DNA from: Dastarcus helophoroides
Taxonomy: Eukaryota > Arthropoda > Insecta > Coleoptera > Bothrideridae
DNA length: 64,000 bases
Assembly: GCA_028583605.1 (NCBI GenBank)
Contig: CM053329.1
Span: forward strand, 13,068,501 to 13,132,500
Direction of reading: 5' to 3'
The notes beneath the pieces were generated by a model that saw only the letters and a program-made list of their open reading frames with translations, had not been told where the DNA came from and searched no databases. Below, in pieces: positions 37,701 through 49,700 of the stretch. A program made the position numbers and the translations under genes. Each line of letters starts with the position of its first letter. The first letter of the stretch is position 1.

Positions 37701-40700
37701 GGCATATCCAATCCTTGTCTTCTAGGAACTTTTTCCTAGAAAGCAACCACTTTGCTAGGTGGCAGTGTTTCAAGTGTTGGTACTTCAGCTACCTATGATT
37801 CACTATACATGTCTGGAGGGCCGCATGAATTTGTAGTCTAGGTTGCATTCTACTTGCATACGACATTGTTGGCGATGGCCATAGTTTCTCTATGGACCAA
37901 TAGGTGGTAGTGCTAAGAGTCACACGCTTGACGTCCGAGAATTCTTTAGTACTTGTCGAAACATTTGTTAGCATTCGAATTGTATATACCAAACTGACGA
38001 GATCTAACAAGATCAAAACCGGTATTTGGTTTCCAAACTTCGAATCTAATAAACCTATTGGTCTGTGCATTAGAATCATTGTTTTTTAGATTTGACATAC
38101 CTACACTCATGTCACGCCGAGGGCGCTTATATTTAATAGATGTTGCAACGCAACCGTTGATACATAATAATCACTGTACCACTAGTGAACTTTGTGACTT
38201 TAGGTCCTCGTACATAAGCTGACAAGAACTATTTCTTATTGTAGGTTATGATAGAGAAAAAATGCGGGAGAAAGTAATAGAACAAATTGAACATTGGGAG
38301 GAAGATTATCGAGTTGCGGTCGAATTAATCGATGAATATTTTGGTTCTGGCAACGGAACTGATGAAGAATACAAAGATGAGTCAAGTACGCTAGAATTTT
38401 TTATTGAAAAATTTCGACTTTTCTCCGAATTTTTATCTCGAATCCCATTTTGTTATCGTAATTCCGATTTTTAAGTCTCTATTTTGAAAAAATTGTTAGT
38501 TGATTCTTCTAGAAAGGTTGTATTTTCTAGAATGTTGCCTTCTCTATTTTGAATATATACCATTTACATTGTAATCTTAGGATTAATTATACTGTTGCGC
38601 GTTATCGATTCGAAAATTAATACTTCCTGAATCGTAACCACTTTATTTCCAAACTGATTTCAGAACATTACAATTAAAATTCACCTAACTGACTAATTAA
38701 CCAACTAACTAACTCACTGTTTAATTAACTAACTGAGGCAAAGGGGACCGAGTATGTATACCCTTCCGATTTTCTAGACCGATCTCCGTACAGATAAGAT
38801 CACTTCACCACCAGTGAACTTTGTGACTTTAGTTCCATACAGATAAGATTATAGCTTGCGGAAATTTCTGGAGCGCTTATCTGCCGTTTAATTCATTATC
38901 GTGGACGCTTCCCATTATCAAATTTTTCTAGAAAATTCCTTACTAAATTTTATAGCTACAATTTGTTACAATACATATTTAAAGTGATCTAAATAATTTT
39001 GCACATAAAGGATTTTATAAAGCTGTGTACCCTAATATATATTTTACTTTTTTCTTTTTATAATAATTTATATTTTTTAGCGGTAACTTCCAAAATAAAA
39101 TCAAACGACTCCAATGACAAAGTCGTCATAATTGAAGAATACACATTTCCAGATGAAATAATGAAAAAGATTTCACCTCTAGTTAGCAATTTCGAAAAGG
39201 AAAGATCGACTAAATATCTGATACAAGACCAAACTACGATCAAAAGTTCGACTACTCGCGTTACAGGTCAGTCCCTTGATTAAATCGTTTGATCAAATCA
39301 TTCACTATCTTAATTTATGACGTATGCGGAAACCGACATTATCTGTTAAGTTTAACATACCTAAGCGCATGTCACGCCGAGGGTGCTTGTATTCATTAGG
39401 AAGGATGGCAGAAGTTTTTGCAATCACTAGAATTCCTGATGTACCGGCAACTAATAAAGTTCGTGCGGTTTTTTTCTATTGTCTACTTTTATGAATTACA
39501 TTCAGTAAACAGGATGTAGTGGTGAAGTAATTTTAAATATAGATTAAAATTTATGTCAAGGAGTATCATTTAGAGTATTTGTTAAGTTAGATTACTTGGA
39601 ATTAAAGTGCTTTACTAGAGTATGACCGTGTCAAATGCAATAATTCGTGCTTGCTTACTTTATGAATTCACCCTTGGTACCAAGGATGCAGAAACTTATC
39701 GTGAGATATGCGTTGCTTTTGGGAAAGGTTCTGTAGCTAAACGGACGGGTCAGAAGTGGTTTAAGAAATTTGCCTCTGGAAATGAATATCTGGAGGATGA
39801 ACCTCGTTCCAGAAGACCATCAACGATCAACAACGACGATATCAGGCTGGCGATCGAGCAGGATTCAAGTCAGACAATGAAGCTCTTGCTTTAAAATTCA
39901 ATGTGAGTAATAAAACTATTTGCATACATTTGCAACAGTTTGGGAAATGATGGAAGTTAAGCAAGTTGATACCACATGAATTAAGTGAAACGAACAAGTT
40001 ACACCGCTTAACAATCTGTTCATCGTTGCTTTCCCGCCACAACATAATGTCGTTTTTTGACCGGATGTTGACGTGTGATGTAAAATGGATTATTCTGGAT
40101 TCATTGTAGGTTGCCCAAAATTTAGGCCAGCACTTAGGCCACTCTTTCCGGGCCCATTGTGCTATCCCATGATTGAGGTGTCCTTGGTCATTCATTTACC
40201 CACCCAACCTTGTGGAAAAACTGAAGAACGTCCCTTGGATGCGCCTCTCTCAAACTGGCCACACTAGGCCAGAAGCCTCTCAGCGTGGATCCCCTGATTG
40301 ATGCGAATGCCGGGCAGTGACACATCACGTGCTCGACACTCTTATCTTCTTCTAAACATCCTCTGCAACTCGGGTCGTTTATAATTCCCATTCTGTGGAG
40401 GTGTTTGTTTAATTGATAGTCACCTGTCCATATCCCTACAAGTTTCCTAAGATTATTCCTTGAGAGTTGTAGGCATAGTTTTGCCCTTTTCCTGCATGGA
40501 TTAAGTACTTCACAATAAGAGCTTATATATCTATATATCCAGTAAAAATCCGTTGCCGTTGACTGCTAAACCAAACATTTCGCAACAAAAGATTCTGTTA
40601 TGTGTATGGTGAACTGCAACAGATATAGTTTACTATGAGCTTCTGCCAAGTGGACAAACCATTACTGCTAAAATCTACTTAGCACAGCTTAACAGAGTTG

Positions 40701-43700
40701 CGGTCGCTCTAAGTCAAAAACAGCCTGCTTTGGCGAACAGAAAAAGTGTTGTCTTACATCATGATAACACAAGACCACACATGGCAAAAATCACGCAGGA
40801 AACTATAGCGCGACTACAATGGGAAGTTCTACCTCACCCTCCATACTCACCAGACCTGCAAGTGACTACCATCTTTTTATGGCCATGGACAATCACATGC
40901 GAAATCAGCGATTTGAAAATAGAGAGATTTTGGAAAACGAGGTGATACACTTCTTCAGTTCCCAAAAGCCAGATTTCTACAAAAATGGGATATATGGTCT
41001 TGTGTCTAGATGCGAAAGGGTAATACTCGCTAAGGGTGATAATTTTTTAGAATAAATCTACGTTTAACCCTTTTTTGGTGTTAACCTTAAAAAACGCATG
41101 AATTTTTTCGGTTGCAGGTAGATATTCATCAACCTTATCTACTCAACATTTTCCTGACAAATTCTTTAAATTTGTATAATTGTGTGACATAACTGCTTAA
41201 AAATTCGATCGCAAGCTTGTAGCAGCCTCTTGCTCGCTTTATATACCACCTTCTTATCACAGACAGTCCCGTAGGGTTTGGCACCTTAACTCTGCTAACT
41301 GTGGAATTTTTAAATTTTGTTGCGTTTTTCATCGTTAATAAAATTTATTATTTATGAATATTAAAGAATTTCACGAAGTAAGGGTTGGAAATGTCAATTA
41401 ACTGGGAAGAATTAGGAGATTTCTTTGCATCTTTCCTATGGCAAAACTCAGTCAACCCTTCCTCAGTCGCCGAATCCATCACTGAAACTATCCTGATTGG
41501 TATGGAATGCTCAATTTCTCACTCCCAAAAGAAGTGTGCCTCCACTAAATCTTGGTTCAGCAAAAAATGTGCTTTGGCTGTCTCCTGCAAAAATTGCGCA
41601 TATCGTCGTCGCTCGAGCTCGACACCACAAAAGCTTCTTTCCTTGATGGTATCTCTGCTAGTGTTCTTAAGAATTGCGCTTCAGAGTTGACTTCTGTCCC
41701 AAGCAAATTATTCACACTCTCTTACAAATAATAGTGTATTTCCTAACATCTGGGAATCTGCTAGAGTACAGCCTCTCTTAGGGAAAAATAAATCTGGCCA
41801 ACAACGATCTTCCTATATCTTTGTTACCCGTTATATCTAAAGTGATGGAAAAGGTTATCAACATCAAGATTCTCAAATATCTGAAGAAGAATAGAATTAT
41901 TTCAGGCAGGAAATACGGTTTCAGACAACAACACTCAACTGGCAATCTAATGGCGTATGTTACTCACATCTGCAACTCATCTATGGAAGAAGATTGTGAG
42001 GCTAAAATTGTGGCATTGGATATCGCAAAGGCCTTTGATAAAGACTGATACCGATCTCTTCTCGCAAATATAACAGCTTATGGTCTTTCTCCTGATTTGA
42101 TATCCAATTTTCTCGCTGACAGTTCTCTTCAGGCAATGGCATCTCATCCCAGACATTTGTGATTAATGCGAGGGTGCCTCAGGAGTTGGTCCTGTCGCTA
42201 CTCTGTTTCTGTTACACATAAACAATCTCTTAGCTTTAACTTCCAATCCAATATACAGCTACACAGATAATAGTAGCCTGGTGTCATCTTTTTTCTCCGA
42301 TAAACCATTATCCGTCGCTGCCTCAGATCGACTAAGAGAACAGCAAATACAGATAATTAAGCGGCATCTTGAAAACATTCTGGAATGAGGTAGAAAAAAT
42401 TTGGTCCATTTCAACGCTTGAAAAATCCAGGTCGCGGTTTTTTCTAAGGAAATTTCAAGGGATAATGCAACATACATACTAATGGTCGCTTAAATCCTCG
42501 CGATGGGATCTAATCTGTCTACTCTACGAGTGAATGCTAGCACTAACTTCTCTTTGGACGATCATGTGCGTGCTATTGCCAAGTTCGCCTCTCGGAAGTA
42601 AGGCTTTCTTTTTAGAGCTAAAAAGTCCTTTACATTTCATCAGCTACTTACACTATACAAAACTCTAGCACTAAAGTGCTGTTTTTATGGGTGGAGTTCA
42701 AGCCCAAAGCATACTGTAGCTCTTTTGAATTTAATTCAAAGAAAAGTGATTCGTCTAATTGATGATGAGAGTTTAACTGGTTCTCTTGAAACACTAGAGC
42801 ACAGATGGATGGTTGGTGACTCTACAAGTATTATCATAGAAGATGCTGGCAGGAACTAATACGATTGTTTTCCCCAAGGGCAAGATTTTTTAGGGCATAC
42901 GATACAGTCGAAAGCAGCAAATTCCTTTGAGGTCCAGCTTGACCCAGTGAGGACTTCTGTTTGGAGACTCTTTTTTTTCTATGAAACTTTCGAGCTATAG
43001 AACTCGTTACCAAATTTTTCCCAAAAATTGGAACCCATCCTTGTTTAAGAAGGCAGTTGATCGCCATCTATCTTCGTTTCCGCATCCTACTCGCAGATTG
43101 AAGGCATAATGGGGTTGCCTCTTGCGAGAGGATTAAACTTTAAAAAAGAACTCGAAGCAGATGATTGGCCACACTATTTTTTAAAATTACTTTTCTCTTT
43201 TAGTAATAGCGCTGCAGAAAGATAAGGAGTGTCGCTTCTGAAAACCAGTAAACTACTAGGTCATTCAACACGTCCGTAGGATAAGTAAAAAAAAAACAAA
43301 ATTTTGACAAAACTCGATTTTATTATTGGACATAATTGCCTTTGAAGGCGATACAACGAGTATAGTAATTTTCCAACAATTCGATATCACTTTTATAGTA
43401 CGATTTCTCTTTCTCGTCAAAAAAGGCCTCAGTTTTAGCGATTACTTCATCATTGGACTTAAATTTCTTTTCAACAAACATTCTCTTGAGATCTGAAAAT
43501 AGAAAAAAGTCTCTGGGGGCTAAATCTGAAGAATGCGTTGAGTGGGTAAGCTATTCGAAGCCCAATTCATTCAATTTTGCCATTGTTTTCATCGATTTGT
43601 GACACAGTGCATTGTCTTCGTGAAAAAACACTTTTTTCTTTTGCAAATGTGGCCGTTTCTTTGCGATTTTAGCCTTCAATCAATCCAAAAGTGCACATTA

Positions 43701-46700
43701 ATAGTCGCAGTTGATGGTGGTTCCTTTTTGGAGATAGTCGATGAATATTATTCCGTTCGCACCCGAAAATACAGAAGCCATCTCCTTACCGGCCGACTGT
43801 TGCGCCTTTGCTCGCTTTGGATTCGGTTCGTCGACTGCTGTCCACTCAGCTGACTGTCTTTTGGATTCTGGTGTGTAATAGTGAAGCCATGTCTCATCCA
43901 TTGTCACATATCGACGATAGAATTCCATTTTATTGCGATTTCACAGCGCCAAAAACTCCTCTGAAGCATCGATTCGTTGTTGTTTTTGGTCGACTGTGAG
44001 CTCACGCAGCACCCACTTTGCACAGAGCTTTCGCATACCCAAATGTTCGTGTAAAATGGTGAAAATAATATCATCTGATATTTTTACAATGTCAGCTAGC
44101 TCGTGCACCTTCAATTTGCGATCATTCATAAGCAATTTGTAGATTTTTTTGATGTTTTCTAGAATAACAGGCTCATTTGGGCGTCCACTGCGCTCTGCAT
44201 CATTTGTGCTGGTACGACCACGTTTAAATTCAGTAATCCACTTCTCTACCAATTGTCTCGATGGAACAGAGTTCGGATAATGTTTGGTTTCCACTGTATT
44301 TTTTTTCATCAAAGAGCAATGCTTTATCAAAACTCGAAATTCACTTTATTCCATTTTTTTTTCAATAACAAAAGTTGCTTTACACAAAATGCTATAACTC
44401 ACGAATCAATAGTTAAATTGCTGTCAAATTTATACACGTATCTTTTGAAGGTTAGTACTAAATAGAAATTACATGTAAAAAATTCTAGTAACGCCATCTA
44501 TGTGTCATCCTATGGACTTTTGAATGGACTATTACATTAAAATTGAATAAATGTCTTTTATAACAAAACTGCTTTTGTAAAAATCAATCTTTATAGACAC
44601 TTTTCATATTAATAGTAGCACAAGTACGATAAAGACGTGTGTTCCATTTACTCATTATTTTGGTGCAGTTCTGTAGAAACTTTGCTAGTTTAGGTGTTAT
44701 CGTAAATTAAATCCAACTATCCTCGTTTAATGAGGATACTCCAGCTCAACTTAGCCGGTTTCCATTCATCTGAGCTCCAGTCGACTCCCATTAAAGTTGC
44801 GCCCGTTAAAGTTGTCCGCTCGTTAAAGTTGACAGGATACGATCGTTGAAGTTGCGCGAATATTCCCCCACTCTGAATTTCGAACAACGAATCGGATTTT
44901 CGAGTTTTAGCGCCACTTTTGAATAACCCACTTAACTGCTTAAGGAACAATAAAAATATATTTTTCGACAATGGTAGGGATAACGGGGAGTAGCAACTTT
45001 GGCGGTCGACCCAGTATGGTGAACGCAACTTTAGCGAGAGTTTACTGTAATCTGATTCAGCTAAATAGACTTTGAATCTTTCAGAATTATTCAGCTTTAA
45101 TTCAGGAAACCAGAATATTAAAAGCAGTGGTGAAAAATTGGAAGCTATAGGTGGAAAAACCGAGGCAGTTATTACTCTAAGTGCTGAGGACAACAAATCA
45201 ACTAGTAATGAAGAAAAAACCGAAAAAGAAATGGAAGACGCATACCCAGAAGAAGAATATGAAGATGCAACTACAAGTAAATACGTAAAACATCCAATAA
45301 AAACATTTATGGACTAAACGTAGTCAATTTTTAACACTAGAAGTGAACCAGTTCGATAAATTGGGAAAATTTTTCAACGCTTTTGTGATATTTTGTTTTT
45401 TTCAATTTATTCATGTTTTATTTTTTTTTGTTTTTACTTTTAATAGAGTTTAAGACTGTACTAACTTAATTTTGACACTTTTTGACTTACATACACCTGG
45501 TATTTAAACTTCATAATAGTTTTCATTGGAGACTATCAAATACCAATAAATAAAATATTGTTGAGTGTTATCGGTTCGATAATTAAACGTGAATTGTAAA
45601 CACTTTATTTTCAACTAATTTCGAAACCCTACAATTATGATTCACTTAACTATCAAACTATCTAACTATCTGACTACCTGACTAACTGACTGATTAACTA
45701 ACTGACTAACTGACTTGATGGGAAGACGATCACGTACTTATACCATTCCGGTTTCTAGAACGGATCTCCGCAAAGGTCGAATTATCGCTCGCGAAAACGT
45801 CTAGAGCGAGTATGATTCATTCTCGCGGCGGCTTTCCGTTATCAAATGTTTCCATAGATTTCCTTACACTACACAATCACTAATACAACTTTTATAACTA
45901 CATTTTCTTACAAATTTTTCAACCAAATTCACACTGAGTTGCATTGGCAGTATCTACGGTTTGCCCAGTTAATTTCATTGAAAGCTATCCTATTTTGAGT
46001 AACTGCATCGAAAAAAACCTTTCACAATTTTTAAATTCTACATTTGCGTAGCTAATTTCAAAATATTCAAAAATAATACATATTCAACGTACTGATTTTT
46101 CGTCGCTATGTAAACATTTTAATTTTAATTATCCCGCAAATAATGAGTTACTCCAGTCTTCGTTGAATGAGACGTCACGTACGAAATATACTTCTTCCGG
46201 GATTGGACCTTGTCAAAGAACTACCACATGTATAACTACGTTAATTTTAGACATTGTCAAGAAATCAAATTAATATATAATCTATTTAAGCTGTGAAACC
46301 CAAAGAACAAGCACCAGAAAAGATCCAAACTGTTCAAAACTGGAAGGAAGATTACCTTGTTACTGTCGAAGATGAATACCCAGACGGCGACTACGATGAA
46401 TATGAGGAACCACCAACAACCCCAGGTTGGTAATCATTTCTTGGTTGCTTAATAGTGTAAGGTGTCATGGATTGAAAAAGCTATGATTAATAAATAAATT
46501 CAGTCGCAACTATTATTATTTTTTGCCACACGAGACGAATGATACAAAGTTCATGATATTTAAGATGGTTTGATTGTAGCTGAAACATCCAAGGATACAA
46601 TAACTCCAAAAAGTAGCATCAATATTTCGACTGTTTTGAAAAAAGATTACCTTACCACTACCAGCCCAGCAAATACAGATAAAGATGATGAAGATGAAGA

Positions 46701-49700
46701 TTCTGAAGATGAAGATTCTGAAGATGAAGACGATGATGAGAAAGTTAAAAAACCTCGAATAGCTTCAAGTTAGTACATTTAGACCTACTTTTTAATAATG
46801 TATCAAACTTAAGAGAATGTACTAGATGATTGTTCTGGAGGAATAATGACTCATTTTCAAGTTACGTGTTTAGACAATCGAAAGATCTGGAACGTGAGGT
46901 CATTTAAACATACACGCCCCCCTAATGGGGCTCTGTTAATTGATATCCAGCTTTTTAGTTGACAGATCTCTTCAGGTCGTTGTCGATGGCATCTCATTCG
47001 AGACATTTGTGGGTACCTCAGGGGTCTGTCATGTCTCCTACTCTGTTTTTGGTACACATAAACGATTTCTCAGTTTCAACTTCCAATCCGTTATACAGCT
47101 ACCCAGATGATTGTAGCCTGGTGTCATCTTTTCTCTCCGATAAATCACTATCCGTCGCTACTTCAAATCGATTAAGGAAACAGCAGATATAGATGATAAA
47201 TTCGTATCTTAAAATTATTCTGGAATGGGAAAGGCAAAATCTGATCGGCTTTGATGACTTAGATTTTCTCTAAGAAAACATCAAGGGATAATGCAACAAA
47301 CATGCTAATGGAGGGTAAAATCCTTCCGATGAGATCTAATCTATCTATCTTAGGAGTGAATGCGAGCACTAACTTCTCTTGGGACGATCATGTGCGCGCC
47401 ATTGCCAAGTCAGCCTGTGAAGAGCTAGGCTTTCTTTTTAGAGCTAGGAAGGACTTCACATCTTATCAGTTGCTCACACCATACAAAGCTCAAGTTATGC
47501 CAACAGAAGAATACTGTTCTCATGTTTGGAGTTCAACCCCAAAGCACACTTTAGCTCATTTGGATTTAATTGAAAAAAGAGCAATTCGCCTAATTGATGT
47601 AGATAATTTGACCGATTCTCTCGAAACACTAGAGCACAGGCTGATGGTTGCTGATTTATCTCTTTTCTACTAGTTTCTACAAGGGAGATGCTCACAGGAA
47701 CTAGCAGGATTGATCCCTTCCCAAGGGCGAGATTCTTGAGGCAAACAAGACAGTCGGAGACTGTGCGGTCCAACTTGACATAGTGAGGATTTCTGTCTAT
47801 GGAACTTTTAACCCATGGAAATTGTTATCAAAGTCCCCAAAACTTACAACTTATCCTTGCCTAAAAAGGTGTTTCATGGCCAGCTATCCTTGTTTCCTAC
47901 TCGCCGTGCTTTGAAAGTGTAACAGAATTATCCTTTGCGAGTGGATTCAACATAAAAGCAGGTGATATATGTAGCCAATTTTTATGAAATTTACTAAGAA
48001 AAATAGAACTAATTTAAATCTCTAAAATTGAAATACAACTCCTGTTCCTTGAAACCAAGAAAAATTAAAAACACAACAAAGGTTGCGCTAACGCGTTTCG
48101 ATAGCTAAGCTATCATCTTAATACTTCCTCCATCGCGTAAAGCTAGCTACACTACTGCTTTACGCTTGTAAAAGGGTTAATTCACTGATCTTATAAACAA
48201 ATTTACTGGAAAATACTGACGTAAAAGGTAATGAAAACAATTCTAAAGGCAAACTATGATTCTCTTTCAGCTGAACGATCTAATACTGAAGATGAGGAGG
48301 CTACCGAAAGTGATGAATCTGATACAGACGAAGAGGAAGATCGTCGTGTTGCTACCGAATCAGGAGATGAATATTCAGACGAAGGTATTTTAAGTAAAAC
48401 TCGTCATTAAAAGTAAAAATGGTCATTCGTAAATACACTAATATTTCCATTTTTGAAAATATTAGAACCCCTTTTTTTTCATTTGATAAGTCGAAAATTT
48501 ATCAGACGCAAATACGATAACCTTCTTTAACATCTTAATTGACGCATATTTTAATCTCTGGAATATTGCTTTCAGCGATTGACCATTTGTACCAAGTAAT
48601 ATATCTGCAACTAATAATACTAATAATAACACCTAGGTCCTTAATTTTACATATTCGTTCTATATCACAGTAAAACAAAGACTGATTCGTATACAGGGAC
48701 CAGCCTCCGCAGTGGTGACTTTGTTTACATTCAGCTTTTTGATTAAATTTTGCCAGATCAAAAAAGACACCAAAATCCTTTTAAAAAATCAGCCCTGCAA
48801 AAAAAATGATAATTTTTTCCATGGATTTACATGGACTACTAACTACTTTAACAATGTATAAAAAGGATTTAAATATATATAAAATGTTTTATTCCAATTA
48901 CAAAGTTAAAATCTTAACAACTCCATTTAGATGGAAGTGTGACCATTTTATTTTAGCATAAGTGGCAAAAAAAACATTTTTTAAAAGACTAACATAATTT
49001 GATTGTAGAATCCAAGACTGAAACCGAAGCAAATATTCATGATAAAGTGGATGAATCCATACTCAACTGGGAAGAGCAATATCGCGTTTCGGATGATGAT
49101 TTCGATGAATATATGGAAAATTTTATTGATGGAACAGACACAGAGCCCCCTGGTATGATCATCTTATATACTGCAATAATTATGTTTTGGTGGAACGGAC
49201 AGGTCTTTGGTTATCTTCAAAAATTTAAGTACAAATCTTGTCCCCTGAAACAAAGAAAGATTAAATACTTAACACAACAGAGGTTGCTCTAACGCGTTTC
49301 AATAGCCAAGCTATCCTATTCAGAAAGAAACTAATACCTAAAAAAAACTAAAAATCCCTAATTCTTTGGGCCGGGCACTTGGCCCCCAGTCCCTCCGTCG
49401 GAACAGTACAATAGTGCTGGAGCACTATTGTAAGCTGTTTTGCCTGAAACATAAAAAACAAACGAAACAAAAATTTTCGAAATGGAAGTCGTAGCCTAGA
49501 GGACCATGCTTGGTCTCCTAATCCTGGTTGGGATGTTTGGATCGTAATCCACTGCCTGTCGAACTAGCTCGTTGGGATGCGTTTCCGCTCTTACCATCAC
49601 CCTGGAATTAGAAAAATCTCTTACCAGGGATACCATGGCTTATCTTAGAAAGACGTTCTGGAACACTTGGAGTTTCTTTATCTGATTATCCGTCGCCTGT

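Noticed and set aside
43542..44465. Plus-strand frames across the mariner at 43.3-44.5 kb
   Set aside because: They are shadows of the minus-strand transposase, which has recognisable motifs and terminal repeats.
45569..45912. Target site duplication around the second LTR-like copy
   Set aside because: Flanks ATAT and AATT do not match, so no TSD is claimed for this copy.
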